DNA from: Shewanella seohaensis | GTDB lineage: Bacteria; Pseudomonadota; Gammaproteobacteria; Enterobacterales; Shewanellaceae | DNA: 64,000 nt | Direction of reading: 5' to 3' | Assembly: GCF_025449215.1 (NCBI RefSeq) | Contig: NZ_CP104900.1 | Span: 4,402,001 to 4,466,000, forward strand | Part shown: piece after piece, positions 18,523-28,261 of the stretch | Layout: every line of letters starts with the position of its first letter | How positions within the stretch are numbered: position 1 is the stretch's first letter | Program-made: the position numbers and the translations under genes | The notes under the pieces: model-generated | Databases searched by the model: none | What the model was told of the DNA's origin: nothing | The model's input: the letters and a program-made list of their open reading frames with translations, nothing else

Positions 18523-19491
18523 TTAACCTTGAGATAGCAAGTTCGTTAAATCAATCACCGCGGCATTCGCACGGGACACATAGTTAGCCATAACCAATGA
18601 ATGATTAGCGACTAGACCGAAACCACTGCCATTAAGTACCACAGGGCTCCAAACCGTTTGTTGAGTTGCCTCCAGCTCACGAATGATCTGTTTCAGGCTG
18701 ACCTCAGCATTTTTCTTTTTCAATACGTCAGCAAAGTCGACCTCGACTGCACGCATAAAATTCAGCAGTGCCCACGAGGCACCACGGCTCTCATAGAACA
18801 CATCATCAATTTTCCACCAGCTGGTTTTCACCTGATGGCTGGCTAAATTCGGGGTCGATTGGCGCGCAGCATTGTCGCCGGCTAAATCGGTATTTAATCG
18901 CTCCTGCCCGACACTCGCCGATAAACGTTGAGACATGCTGCCTAAGCGTTTTTGGACTTCTTTGAGCCACTCGTTGAGGTTGTCGGCACGGGCGTAAAAC
19001 TGAGCATCCTGATTGTTTGGATCCATCATCCGCGCGCGATATAGCTTGAGCAGCTTAACGCCATCGCGGTATTCACTCTCAGCGCTAGGCACTAACCAGC
19101 TGGTATGGTCGATGTTCAGCTTAGCCTGCGCCTCACTTAGGTCTTTATCCGCAGCGGATTGAGACTGGGAGCGGCTAAACTCTTTACGCATAATCAGCGC
19201 TAAATCACGAACTTGCTCTAAAGCGCCGTACTCAAACGCGGGCATGTTATCCATAAAGATTGAAGGGGGCATCACATCGTTTGATAACCAACCACCCTGC
19301 TTATCCAGCAATGTTTCAACGGTCAGGATCAACGACGTGGTGGTTGCATAACCCACGACATTCTTCTCTGTGGCCGTCAGCTGTTGTGGAGTCAGGGTAT
19401 CGGGTTCGATACTCCACCACACACTCACTAGATAACCAATTAAAACAACAAATAAACCAACTCCGGTGACCTTCTTCCATGTTATTTGCAT
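18523..19491 (-). CDS. DUF2333 family protein
   Basis: 322-residue protein with one N-terminal membrane anchor (about residues 8-27) and a mostly helical periplasmic body. The sequence matches the DUF2333 family (for example WLSNDVMPPSIFMDNMPAFE). ATG 19491 is chosen over the TTG one codon upstream; AAGGAG lies just before it. Nothing in the sequence points to an enzymatic activity. It is paired with a beta-barrel gene downstream and a copper-chaperone-like gene upstream. Confidence 0.85.
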   Translation of the reverse strand: MQITWKKVTGVGLFVVLIGYLVSVWWSIEPDTLTPQQLTATEKNVVGYATTTSLILTVETLLDKQGGWLSNDVMPPSIFMDNMPAFEYGALEQVRDLALIMRKEFSRSQSQSAADKDLSEAQAKLNIDHTSWLVPSAESEYRDGVKLLKLYRARMMDPNNQDAQFYARADNLNEWLKEVQKRLGSMSQRLSASVGQERLNTDLAGDNAARQSTPNLASHQVKTSWWKIDDVFYESRGASWALLNFMRAVEVDFADVLKKKNAEVSLKQIIRELEATQQTVWSPVVLNGSGFGLVANHSLVMANYVSRANAAVIDLTNLLSQG

Positions 19492-19502
19492 CAAGTGACT
19501 CC

Positions 19503-19985
19503 TTAATGATGGTGATGATGCTCATGTTCAGCAGCATTCTCGGCCTGCTTAGCAACAGGTAATGTAATCGTTAGATTCTCGCCATCGTCAAACGCTAACT
19601 GCAGTTTAACTTGCTGATCTAGGGCTAATGGGGCTTTGAGTCCGATGAGCATCACATGCTCTCCAGACGGCGAGAGGGTTAATTTTCCGTGGGAGGGAAT
19701 ATCGAAACCTTCAACATGGCGCATCTTTACCATGCCTTGTTCTTCGATGATGGTATGTAATTGTGCTTCCTTCGCGACCTCAGTCGTCACTCCGGTGAGG
19801 CGAACCGTTTTATCGCTATGGTTCTCCAGCGTAAAGTAAGCGGCGGTATTTGGTACTGTATCAGGCATTGCACGGACATGACCTTCGGTCATCACTACGT
19901 TCGCGAAAACAGAAAATGAGGCACAGGATAATGCGACAAAATTAAACATCTGTTTGAATATCGGTTTCAATGTCTTAAACTCCAT
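19503..19985 (-). CDS. PCuAC-type periplasmic copper chaperone
   Basis: About 160 residues: signal sequence (cut near ...FSVFA), then a cupredoxin-like PCuAC domain. The copper ligands of the H-M-x10-M-x21-H-x-M family are recognisable as H in LHTIIEEQGMVKMRHVE and M in GEHVMLIGL. The C-terminus ends EHEHHHHH, a natural histidine-rich tail that could hold extra metal. PCuAC proteins deliver Cu(I) to cytochrome oxidase. ATG 19985 is preferred; an in-frame ATG further upstream would overlap the divergent gene. Only 34 bp separate the two start codons, so the promoters overlap coding sequence. Confidence 0.85.
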   Translation of the reverse strand: MEFKTLKPIFKQMFNFVALSCASFSVFANVVMTEGHVRAMPDTVPNTAAYFTLENHSDKTVRLTGVTTEVAKEAQLHTIIEEQGMVKMRHVEGFDIPSHGKLTLSPSGEHVMLIGLKAPLALDQQVKLQLAFDDGENLTITLPVAKQAENAAEHEHHHHH

Positions 19986-20019
19986 GTCTACCCAATGTCG
20001 TCGTAAAGGAAAACAACCC

Positions 20020-20757
20020 ATGAGTCATATACAGGTTCGGGATGATCAGGGCGTTCGTATTATCAGCTTTAATCGCCCAGATAAACGCAATGCACTTGAT
20101 CTTAATATGTATAAACAACTGACAGAATACCTGATCGAAGGTGAAGCAGACAACGACATTCGTGCCTTTATGCTCCATGGCGAAGATAATTGTTTCACCT
20201 CGGGCAATGATGTTGCTGACTTTTTGAAAAATAGTGACTTAGGTCCAAATCATCCCGCGGTGCGCTTCCTATTTTGCCTGTTGGAACTCAAAAAACCGCT
20301 GGTTGCCGCCGTCTCTGGTGCCGCCGTTGGCATAGGCACAACGGTACTGCTTCACTGTGATTTGGTCTATGCCGACAACACGGCTAAATTTCAACTGCCC
20401 TTCGTGAATTTGGCCCTAGTGCCCGAGGCTGGCGCAAGCTTACTCTTACCCGAATTGGTGGGTTATCAAAAGGCGGCGGAGCTCTTGCTGCTCGGCGAAA
20501 GTTTTGATGCAAATACTGCACACAGACTGAATATCATTAACGATGTAATAGCCCAGGAAGAGTTACTCGGTTACGCCCTGAGTCAGGCCAAGAAATTGGC
20601 GAATCAGCCACCGCAAGCACTGCAAATCACCCGTCAGTTGATGCGACCACATAAAAACCGCGTGCAACACCAGATGCATCAAGAATTAGAACAATTTAGC
20701 GCAAGACTCAAAAGCGATGAAGCAAAAGCCAGATTTCAGGCTTTTCTTAAAAAGTGA
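20020..20757 (+). CDS. Enoyl-CoA hydratase/isomerase family protein
   Basis: 245-residue crotonase-fold protein. CoA-binding and oxyanion-hole motifs are seen in NRPDKRNALDLNMY, FTSGNDVADF and VSGAAVGIGTTVLLHCD. The catalytic glutamate region reads LALVPEAGASLLLPE. This pattern fits the enoyl-CoA hydratase / isomerase group, but the exact substrate cannot be fixed. The start at 20020 (MSHIQVRD) follows AAAGGA. It appears to be a single gene. Confidence 0.88.
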   Translation: MSHIQVRDDQGVRIISFNRPDKRNALDLNMYKQLTEYLIEGEADNDIRAFMLHGEDNCFTSGNDVADFLKNSDLGPNHPAVRFLFCLLELKKPLVAAVSGAAVGIGTTVLLHCDLVYADNTAKFQLPFVNLALVPEAGASLLLPELVGYQKAAELLLLGESFDANTAHRLNIINDVIAQEELLGYALSQAKKLANQPPQALQITRQLMRPHKNRVQHQMHQELEQFSARLKSDEAKARFQAFLKK

Positions 20758-20894
20758 TACTCACTTAAACAGTGTTCACTATTGGCATGAGGGTCGATGC
20801 GCCCTCTTGTTGATAGCATCCCGCTAAAGACTGTGTCCATAAACTTGCATCGGCAATTCCACTTACGTCCCCAAATTGAGGGGTAAAATGTGGG

Positions 20895-21095
20895 TTAAAT
20901 CGGTCTTTTCCATTGGTCCACAAGTAAGGCCAACACAAAGTAAACCAGCAGGCTCACACCCGGCATAAACAGAATCGCACCGGCCCACACGACGCGAGTC
21001 CAAAAACAGGACCAACCAAATTGCCACGCCATACCGGAGGCAACACCACAAACTAAACGTTCTGAATTGTCCATTCGCATTTGCGCTCGTTTCAT
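20895..21095 (-). CDS. PspC domain protein (small)
   Basis: 66-residue membrane protein made essentially of one PspC domain: (S)ERLVCGVASGMAWQFG, a hydrophobic segment with W/F-rich sequence, and a second hydrophobic segment near the C-terminus (LLVYFVLALLVDQW). PspC proteins sense envelope stress in the phage-shock response, but no pspA, pspB or pspF lies here. ATG 21095 is used because GGAG lies 7-10 bases upstream. It is the third gene of a small leftward cluster with the two genes upstream. Confidence 0.82.
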   Translation of the reverse strand: MKRAQMRMDNSERLVCGVASGMAWQFGWSCFWTRVVWAGAILFMPGVSLLVYFVLALLVDQWKRPI

Positions 21096-21119
21096 TTTGA
21101 ACTCCAATCGATGAATAAC

Positions 21120-21230
21120 TTATTTATCGCTGACACTGTGCCACTGAAACCAGCAGATAATTCCTGAAAACAACGCGAGGCTAATCACTGGTAGCAGTAG
21201 CAGAGTCATAAGAGGTGCTACAAACCACAT
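21120..21230 (-). CDS. Predicted 36-aa single-helix membrane protein
   Basis: Small open frame starting MWFVAPLMTLLLLPVISLAL, with one long hydrophobic helix and the polar end WHSVSDK. A strong ribosome-binding site (AAGGAG, about 7 bases upstream) supports translation. It lies 10 bp after the 97-aa gene and 24 bp before pspC, all in the same direction, so the three are probably one transcript. The family is not recognised. Confidence 0.6.
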   Translation of the reverse strand: MWFVAPLMTLLLLPVISLALFSGIICWFQWHSVSDK

Positions 21231-21240
21231 AGGCAGCTCC

Positions 21241-21534
21241 TTACTTGTTTGCGCTGTATTCGCCTGAGGTGACAGACTCACCTTGGTTATCCGCGCTCAG
21301 TGTTAGCTGGCTATTGAAGTCATAAATACTTTCAGCTAATTGTGTTTGCAGTGATAACACCAGTTCACGCTTAGTGTTAACCAACAACTCCTGCGCTTGG
21401 GTGCTCAGTGTTTGCTCGATAGCGCCCACTACATCAGATACAGGTGCCGCTTCGGCGTGTACAGAAACGCTCGCCATTAATGCACCAAATAACACACTCG
21501 CTTGAACTGATTTTTTAACGTTTGAAGTAAACAT
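21241..21534 (-). CDS. Exported 97-aa protein of unknown function
   Basis: Signal peptide (about residues 1-29, cut near SVHAEA), then a helical, Gln/Leu-rich periplasmic domain (TQAQELLVNTKRELVLSLQ) with no cysteines. The family is not recognised. Its position as first gene before a membrane mini-protein and a PspC protein suggests an envelope-stress role; this is inferred from context only. Confidence 0.72.
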   Translation of the reverse strand: MFTSNVKKSVQASVLFGALMASVSVHAEAAPVSDVVGAIEQTLSTQAQELLVNTKRELVLSLQTQLAESIYDFNSQLTLSADNQGESVTSGEYSANK

Positions 21535-21742
21535 GATGTCATCCCTTTCCGATTGATTAACTTGACATAGGGACTATTACAAAGGGCGTGCCAACTTATC
21601 AAATAAGACTTAACACACTAATTTAATTAGATTTAAAAATTTATTTTAAGCTATAACGAGATAAGCGGGATATTTAGGAAAGGTAAAGTGGTGAAAAATA
21701 CTACAAGCATTAGTCAATCTCACCACTTTTTAAATCGAATGA

Positions 21743-22749
21743 TTATTGAGCAATTATTTCGCTCTGAATACTTTGGTAAGCCTGCTTGACCACCTCAATA
21801 CCAGCACCATTTTTATGGGCGTTTTCGCTCAAATAACGACGCCACGCACGGGCACCCGGTAAACCTTGGAATAAGCCAATCATATGGCGAGTGATATGAT
21901 TTAAGCGCCCGCCAGCCTGCAAGTGAGCCTCGATATAGGGCAACATAGCGTCAATCACAGCTTCACGGCTAATCACTGCCTTCTCGCTGCCGCAGAGTAG
22001 TTGGTCAACCTGCGCCAGAATATAGGGATTTTGGTAAGCCTCACGTCCAACCATCACACCATCTAAGTGTTGCAAGTGGTTTTTAGCCTGTTCAAGACTC
22101 GTTATGCCACCGTTAATACTGATATTGAGCGTAGGGTAATCACGCTTAAGCTGATATACCCGGTCGTAGTCTAAGGGCGGGATCTCGCGATTTTCCTTCG
22201 GGCTTAAGCCCTGCAGCCACGCCTTACGCGCATGGATAATAAACTCACCACAGCCTTTAGCCATGACAGTATCAATAAAGTGAGTCAGAAACTCATAGCT
22301 ATCCTGCTCGTCAATGCCGATACGCGTTTTTACCGTCACAGGAATATCAACCACTTGCTTCATGGCATCGACACATTCAGCCACAAGCGCAGGTTCGGCC
22401 ATCAAACAGGCGCCAAAGCGACCATTTTGCACGCGATCGGAAGGACAGCCCACATTGAGGTTCACTTCATCATAACCGCGCTCGGCGGCAAGTTTGGCGC
22501 AGCGAGCAAGTTCAGCAGGATTCGAGCCCCCAATTGTAATGCAAGAGGATGTTCTTCTTGGTTATAGGCAAGATAATCACCGCGGCCATGCAAAATCGCC
22601 CCCGTCGTCACCATCTCGGTATACAGCAAGGCATTGGCCGACATTAAGCGAGCAAAATAACGGTAATGACGATCCGTCCAATCCAACATGGGCGCAATGG
22701 AAAAGGTGCGGTCGAGCTGTAGACCATCATTAAGATTATTTTTCAACAC
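21743..22749 (-). CDS. dusA: tRNA-dihydrouridine(20/20a) synthase DusA (frameshifted)
   Basis: FMN enzyme that reduces U20/U20a in tRNA D-loops using NADPH. Repaired length is 335 aa. Diagnostic segments are [47 protein letters not shown] (containing the active-site Cys) and [19 protein letters not shown]. The frame breaks because the C run at 22527-22531 has five bases where six are needed. Restoring one gives [20 protein letters not shown] and joins the two halves. It follows the PKHD hydroxylase gene in the same direction after a gap of about 225 bp. Confidence 0.95.
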
Positions 22750-22975
22750 GTGACTATCGACTCAAGTAATTAGAATTTGCCAGTAAGTTCAAGCTTTGAG
22801 GGATAAAGCGCCTTAATTTAACTGCAGATGAGCCATACAGCGCCAGCGTAAAAATACAAAAACAGTAAACGAGTTAACGTTTACTGTTTTGTTGCCCCTC
22901 AGAGCTGGCGGGATTATACCCTAAACCGCCCGCTTTGGGGAGATGAAGCAGGGACAGAAGCCTAGCTTAGAATTA

Positions 22976-23650
22976 CTACAACTCACTCCAACGTCTGAGC
23001 AAGTTATGGTAAACCCCAGTCAGATTAAACAACTCTTGTTCTGGCGCGGCCTGCGCCGTCAGCGCTTGAATCGATTGATCGAGTTGAAATAGCAAGCGGC
23101 GCTGCCCCTCATCGCGCACCATACTCTGCAGCCACATAAAAGCGGCGGTGCGTTCACCCGAGGTAACAGGAGTGACCTGATGCAGACTCGTTGACGGATA
23201 TAACACCAATGAGCCCGCCGCGAGCTTTATGCTTTGCTGGCCATAGGTATCTTGGATCACCAGCTCACCACCTTGATAAGTGTCTGGTTCACTTAAAAAT
23301 AAGGTGGCTGACAGATCGGTGCGTACCATGCCTTCGCTCGTCGAGCGAATCGCGTTATCGATATGATAGCCAAAGGTTTCGCCGCCTTGATAACGATTAA
23401 ACAAAGGAGGATAAAACTGTAATGGCAGCGCCGCCGACACAAATAAAGGGTGAGCCAACAAGCGCGCCATGATCAGCTCGCCGATTTGCAGTGCGACAGG
23501 GTCATCTTTGTCTAACTGCTGATTACGTTTGCGGGTACTCGCCATCACGCCCGAGGTCTGATTGCCATCAATCCAAGTGTGGGCATCGAGCTGTTCCCTT
23601 AGCTGATTGACTTCTTCTTTAGAAAAAACATTCGGAATTTCAATAAGCAT
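22976..23650 (-). CDS. PiuC-type Fe(II)/2-oxoglutarate-dependent PKHD hydroxylase
   Basis: 224-residue dioxygenase of the PKHD/PiuC (YbiX) family. The iron triad is visible as HxD in [11 protein letters not shown] and the distal His in [10 protein letters not shown], and the 2-oxoglutarate Arg is in [13 protein letters not shown]. Such enzymes are typically encoded beside a TonB-dependent siderophore receptor, as here (75 bp downstream of one), and are iron-repressed. The substrate is unknown. Confidence 0.93.
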   Translation of the reverse strand: MLIEIPNVFSKEEVNQLREQLDAHTWIDGNQTSGVMASTRKRNQQLDKDDPVALQIGELIMARLLAHPLFVSAALPLQFYPPLFNRYQGGETFGYHIDNAIRSTSEGMVRTDLSATLFLSEPDTYQGGELVIQDTYGQQSIKLAAGSLVLYPSTSLHQVTPVTSGERTAAFMWLQSMVRDEGQRRLLFQLDQSIQALTAQAAPEQELFNLTGVYHNLLRRWSEL

Positions 23651-23725
23651 TTCAAAATCCTATTGGAATAGCATAAACATCAAAGGCAGCTCTAAGGCTG
23701 CCATTCAGATCTCGATTAATATTGC

Positions 23726-25921
23726 TTAGAAGTGCATATCGGCACTTAACATCACTAAGCGACCAGGGGCCATATTGGCAAAGTGCGCGGTGTACGCTTT
23801 ATCGTAATAACGCTCATCCGTTAGATTTTGCACGTTCAGGCGTAAGGTCAAGAATTCACTCATTTTATAAGATGAAGTCAAATCAAAACGCCAGTAGGAT
23901 GGAATCGACAGTGTGTTGGCCGTATTACCATAAACTTTACCCATGTAGTACGCGCCCGTACCAACAGTAAAATCCTCAGTCACATCGTAAGTCGTGAATA
24001 AACTTAAGCTATTTTTAGCGGTATTAGGGAAGCGGTTACCATTTTGTGCTTGGTTATAACCATTGCTTTCCAAGGTCGCATCCAAATAGGTGTAACCGCC
24101 AAAACCATGCCAATGCTCAGTAAAGTCACCGGAGAAGCCAAGTTCAAAACCTTTCACCTTTTGCTCACCGACGTTTTCTTGCGGCGAATTACGATCGCCA
24201 GAGGTCGCGACCCGAGCGTTGTTTTTCTCGATTTGGAATACCGAACCATTCAGAGATAAACGTCCGGCAAAGAAGTCCCACTTAGTGCCTAACTCGTAGC
24301 TTTCAGTATCTTCAGGCTCTAAATCGGCGTTGGTGCTGCCGAGGCGATCCGCGCCATCACCATTTGAGGTTCCCGGAGGGTTAGAAGAAGTACCCCACGC
24401 GGCATAAATACTGCCGTTTTCAGCGGGCTTATAAAGTACCGATAATTGATAGTTAAAGAAGTCAGTATCGTTGCTGAATTGAGAAGTCGAGTTCTCAGCA
24501 CTGGTGCTGTAATCATCCCAACGGATCCCGGCGTTCACCATCCAGGCTTCGGTTAACTCAATGGTGTTAAAGGCATAAAGCGAGCGAGTATCGGTTTCTG
24601 TGACTGTCGCATCGGTGCCGAGGGTGATAGTACCAACCCAAGGATCGTGCGGATTCGGATTATCCAGCAGCGTACAGTTGTAGTTGTCCAGCATCGCCTG
24701 ATCACAACCCGCGTTGCGGCCATTACCCGTATCGACGGTGTAACTCAAATTGCTGGTACGTTCGTTACTGAGTTCAGTACCGACGGCAAAACGGTTCGTC
24801 ATCCCCGCGAGTTTTGCTTCACCCGAGAGTTGTAATTGAGTCGCTAAGGTCTTAGTGACCGAATGGCGCGACTTAGTGTTTCGCCAAACATAACCATTAG
24901 CCACGTTGCCCGTAGTGTCGTCCGGGTTGGTCACAATATAGTAATTGCTGTTACGGCTATAGATGGAGGTCGAAGTGAACTGCATGTCGTTATTAAAATC
25001 ATGGCTTATCAACACTGACGCCGTATCATCCATAGTGTCGCGAAAATCCCGCGACAACAGACCATAGAAGTTGTCAGGGTCGACATCCGCTGGCTCGCCC
25101 GTGGCCTGATCGTAAGGAATACCATAATCAGGAATGTCATGATTTTCAAAGTGATAATATTCGAGCGTCACTTTCGTTGGCGAGGTTAAACCAAAGGTCA
25201 CCGAAGGCGCTACACCCCAACGGTTACCTGTGACGTCATCGCGACCAGGGGTATCGGCATCGTGGGCCATCATGTTAATACGGACCGCAGCCTCATCGGC
25301 AATCACATGGTTAACATCGACACTGGCGCGTTTAAGGGAATCCGTTCCAACGGCAACGTCGGCATTAATAAAGTCTTCGGATTGCGCTTTTTTGGTCACA
25401 ATGTTGATGCTACCACCAACGGCACCACGGCCGTTGTATACAGAACTTGGGCCTTTCAGGACTTCAATTTGTTCGATGTTAAAGGTTTCGCGGCTTTGTG
25501 AGCCCACATTGCGCATACCATTGATAAAGGTTGAAGATTGGGCATCGTAACCACGGATGAAAGGTCTATCACCGTAGGGGTTGCCACCCTCACCTGTACC
25601 TAAGGTAATACCAGGAGTTGCACGTAGCGCATCGGTAAAACTTTGGGCGCCCATATCTTTGATTAAATCTTGATTGATAACGGTAACAGTTTTAGCGGTA
25701 TTGAGCAGGTCTTCGGTAAATTTACCCGATTGCACTTTACGGGTGTTGTAACCTAAGTACTCACCGTTCACTTCAATATGCTCGACTTTTTTATCAACGA
25801 CTTGCGTTTGCCCTTCCGTTGCCATCGCGGAAGTGGCCGATACCGCCATCCCAATCGTTAACGAACCTAAAACATGAGCACCGAGTGTGACTCGGCCATT
25901 ACGACGTTTTGCAAATTTCAT
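23726..25921 (-). CDS. TonB-dependent catecholate-type siderophore receptor (Fiu/PiuA-like)
   Basis: Outer-membrane ferric-siderophore receptor of about 731 aa. After the signal peptide (cut near ATSAMA) come a TonB-box-like stretch and the plug domain with APT(P)GITLG-type motifs (LRATPGITLGTGEGGNPYGD, FIRGYDAQSS, VLKGPSSVYNGRGAVGGSIN). A 22-strand barrel ends in ...VMLSADMHF. Together with the neighbouring PKHD hydroxylase this is the standard piuA-piuC pair for iron uptake. ATG 25921 is preferred over ATG 25930 because AGGA is well spaced only from the former. A Fur-like box lies about 90 bp upstream. Confidence 0.93.
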   Translation of the reverse strand: MKFAKRRNGRVTLGAHVLGSLTIGMAVSATSAMATEGQTQVVDKKVEHIEVNGEYLGYNTRKVQSGKFTEDLLNTAKTVTVINQDLIKDMGAQSFTDALRATPGITLGTGEGGNPYGDRPFIRGYDAQSSTFINGMRNVGSQSRETFNIEQIEVLKGPSSVYNGRGAVGGSINIVTKKAQSEDFINADVAVGTDSLKRASVDVNHVIADEAAVRINMMAHDADTPGRDDVTGNRWGVAPSVTFGLTSPTKVTLEYYHFENHDIPDYGIPYDQATGEPADVDPDNFYGLLSRDFRDTMDDTASVLISHDFNNDMQFTSTSIYSRNSNYYIVTNPDDTTGNVANGYVWRNTKSRHSVTKTLATQLQLSGEAKLAGMTNRFAVGTELSNERTSNLSYTVDTGNGRNAGCDQAMLDNYNCTLLDNPNPHDPWVGTITLGTDATVTETDTRSLYAFNTIELTEAWMVNAGIRWDDYSTSAENSTSQFSNDTDFFNYQLSVLYKPAENGSIYAAWGTSSNPPGTSNGDGADRLGSTNADLEPEDTESYELGTKWDFFAGRLSLNGSVFQIEKNNARVATSGDRNSPQENVGEQKVKGFELGFSGDFTEHWHGFGGYTYLDATLESNGYNQAQNGNRFPNTAKNSLSLFTTYDVTEDFTVGTGAYYMGKVYGNTANTLSIPSYWRFDLTSSYKMSEFLTLRLNVQNLTDERYYDKAYTAHFANMAPGRLVMLSADMHF

Positions 25922-25930
25922 CAAAAACAT

Positions 25931-26489
25931 TCCTGTTGCGGACTAAACCTGTAACAGATGTCCCCCACCTGTTAATCGCCGCTAATATATTCAAAACACA
26001 ATTTGCAATCAATAATTATTATCATTTACATTACAATTTAATCTTTATCACATTATCAACAGCGATTGAGTGCTAGGTCTCAATTAGCAAGATATGAGGA
26101 AAAACATTTGCACGAATTGAATTTAACAATATGAAAATAAAAGAAATTCAGTATTAAATGGGAAATACTGCGTTTGCAAAGTGCTGAATAATCAAGCTTC
26201 TCTCGAAAAATGATGGATAAATCATTTGATAGGCTTGAGAAGCCAAATGGACAAAAATCAACGGCCGTTGCGCGAACAGATGTATTCAGATGCGTAAGAT
26301 TAAAGGACAGTGTCTTGAGCCTCTGCACGGATAAACAACAATAAAATCGTGAAATTAACCTCACATTTCCATTTGTGTCATCTAAGCTGATAGAGTGTGA
26401 TTAAGATTGCTGTGGTTCAGCCACTTTTCGTCTAACCTTAATGACATGGTGACCATAAGGCTTAAGTTCAAAAGAGGAAACACTGAAGC
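25931..26489. other. Divergent intergenic region between the TonB receptor and cheX
   Basis: About 560 bp with no supported gene. It contains the Fur-like box at 26010-26024 next to the receptor. The rest (26030-26480) is moderately AT-rich. A leftward open frame at 26080-26364 has no ribosome-binding site and no recognisable protein and was rejected. Confidence 0.55.
26010..26024 (-). promoter_or_regulatory. Fur-like box of the TonB receptor gene
   Basis: On the minus strand TGATAAT-A-ATTATTG matches the 7-1-7 Fur consensus TGATAAT-N-ATTATCA at 12 of 14 arm positions. It lies about 90 bp upstream of an iron-uptake receptor start, where iron repression by Fur is expected. Confidence 0.7.
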
Positions 26490-26954
26490 ATGAACGTCAA
26501 TTTTATTAACCCTTTTCTGCAATCCCTGCTCAATGTCATTTCGACGATGGCAAGCATGGATCTCACTCCGGGCAAGCCCCAAATTAAAACCGACAACTTA
26601 GCCAAGGGTGATGTGTCGGGGTTAATTGGTATGGTTGGGCCGCAGACTAAGGGATCGTTATCTATTACCTTTGAACAAAAGCTGGCACTGCAGATCATGC
26701 AAAATATGCTTGGGGAAAACCCAGGTAAGATAAACGAAGAAGTTACCGATCTCGTGGGTGAAATCACCAACATGGTCACAGGTGGGGCAAAAAATCTTTT
26801 AGGTCAAAAGGGTTACGAGTTCGAAATGGCAACCCCTATGGTGGTCTCGGGTAAAGGGCATACTATTTCTCATAAAGCGAACGGCACCAAAATTATCATG
26901 CCCTTCAGCAGCCCATTCGGTAACGCCTTTATTGAAATCTGCTTTGAGAATTAA
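26490..26954 (+). CDS. CheX-like chemotaxis phosphatase
   Basis: 154-residue CheC/CheX-family protein. The E-x2-N active-site motif expected for dephosphorylating CheY-P can be seen in VTDLVGEITNMVTGGAKN (E and N three residues apart). The sheet sequence GSLSITFEQKLAL and VVSGKGHTISH is typical. It stands alone, far from a flagellar or che cluster, so it may act on a non-flagellar CheY-like regulator. A purine-rich GAGGAAA precedes the start. Confidence 0.88.
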   Translation: MNVNFINPFLQSLLNVISTMASMDLTPGKPQIKTDNLAKGDVSGLIGMVGPQTKGSLSITFEQKLALQIMQNMLGENPGKINEEVTDLVGEITNMVTGGAKNLLGQKGYEFEMATPMVVSGKGHTISHKANGTKIIMPFSSPFGNAFIEICFEN

Positions 26955-27063
26955 TTCATATCGTTCATGTCGCTCTGCAAGTTTGATTATCGCTTCAAAG
27001 GCTTAATAACCAAGTGCAGAATGGCGGGCAGCAAACCACTCAATCTCCCGCTTCTTAGGGCAT

Positions 27064-27093
27064 AAAAAAACGGCGCAAATGCGCCGTTTTTTA
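27064..27093. terminator. Bidirectional terminator between cheX and alr
   Basis: AAAAAACGGCGC / GCGCCGTTTTTT stem with loop AAAT, between convergent genes. Confidence 0.92.
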
Positions 27094-27109
27094 TTTCAAC
27101 TCTGATGGC

Positions 27110-28186
27110 TTATGCAAGGCACACCGCCACCCTTGGGGTGAGTTTAGTCACTAATTCATAGGCGATGGTGCCAATGTGTTCGGCGACTTCCTCAACGGGC
27201 AAGGCGGCGCCCCAAAGCAGGGCTTCATCGCCAACTTGGTCTGTCGCATCGGCGCCTAAATCAACGGTTAACATATCCATAGAGACACGGCCGACAATCG
27301 GCACTCGGCGACCATTAACCCATACAGGCGTGCCTTCTGGCGCATTGCGCGGATAACCATCGCCGTAACCAATAGCTACAACGCCAAGGCGAGTATCTTG
27401 TTTCGCCGTCCAATAACACCCATAGCCAACGGGTTGTCCCGCCTTGTGATCGCGCACGGCAATCAAACGCGAGACTAAGTTCATCGCCGGGATCAAACCA
27501 TGATTGGCACCGCAATCCCCCGTTACAGGTGAGACACCATAAAGTGCAATCCCGGGACGTATCCAATCCCCTTGGCTCTTAGGCCAATAGAGGGCGCCCG
27601 CAGAATTGGCTAAGGTTCTAAACCCAGGTAAATCCACGGTTAACTGGTTAAAGGTTTGCATTTGCACTTTGGTGTAATGATTTTCAGGCTCATCGGCACA
27701 GGCAAAGTGAGTCATCAAATGTATGGGCTTGGCAACATTGTCACAGGCCATCAAACGCGCATACACCTGTGCAAATTGCTCAGGCGTCACGCCTAAACGA
27801 TGCATGCCAGAATCCACTTTCAACCATACGGTGACAGGTTTTGATAGCATCGCCTGCTCTAACATCTCAATTTGCGACTCGTGGTGCACCACAGTATCGA
27901 TATCGTGGGCCACCAACAGAGGTAAATCAGTGCTGCGAAAGAAGCCTTCAAGTAATAATAAGCGCGCCTTCACGCCACCGGCGCGCAGTTCTAAGGCCTC
28001 TTCTAAACGGGCTAAGCCAAAGCCATCGGCAGTGTGTAAACAGTTGGCGACATTTAATAATCCATGACCATAACCATTGGCTTTCACCACTGCCATCACT
28101 TGGCTGCGACTCGCCTGTTGACGCAAGACGGCGAGATTGTTTTGCAGTGCACTACTGCTAATTTCTGCTCGGGGAAAAGGTTTCAA
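27110..28186 (-). CDS. alr: Alanine racemase
   Basis: PLP enzyme making D-alanine for peptidoglycan. 358 aa. The PLP lysine is Lys35 in [11 protein letters not shown]. The second catalytic base, a Tyr, is expected in ALYGVSP. Other family markers are [23 protein letters not shown] and VGRVSMDM. The most likely start is TTG 28186 (MKPFPRAE), with AAGGC a few bases upstream; no closer ATG exists. It lies downstream of dnaB in the same direction, as is usual for gammaproteobacteria. Confidence 0.96.
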   Translation of the reverse strand: MKPFPRAEISSSALQNNLAVLRQQASRSQVMAVVKANGYGHGLLNVANCLHTADGFGLARLEEALELRAGGVKARLLLLEGFFRSTDLPLLVAHDIDTVVHHESQIEMLEQAMLSKPVTVWLKVDSGMHRLGVTPEQFAQVYARLMACDNVAKPIHLMTHFACADEPENHYTKVQMQTFNQLTVDLPGFRTLANSAGALYWPKSQGDWIRPGIALYGVSPVTGDCGANHGLIPAMNLVSRLIAVRDHKAGQPVGYGCYWTAKQDTRLGVVAIGYGDGYPRNAPEGTPVWVNGRRVPIVGRVSMDMLTVDLGADATDQVGDEALLWGAALPVEEVAEHIGTIAYELVTKLTPRVAVCLA

Positions 28187-28261
28187 AATTTGCCTTGTCT
28201 ATTTGGAAAGTCAGGAAATAAAAAGAATACATAAGCAGTGCTTAGCTTCTAACACCAGAAA

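Noticed and set aside
26080..26364. Leftward 94-codon frame between the TonB receptor and cheX
   Set aside because: No ribosome-binding site, odd Cys/Ser-rich composition and no recognisable family.
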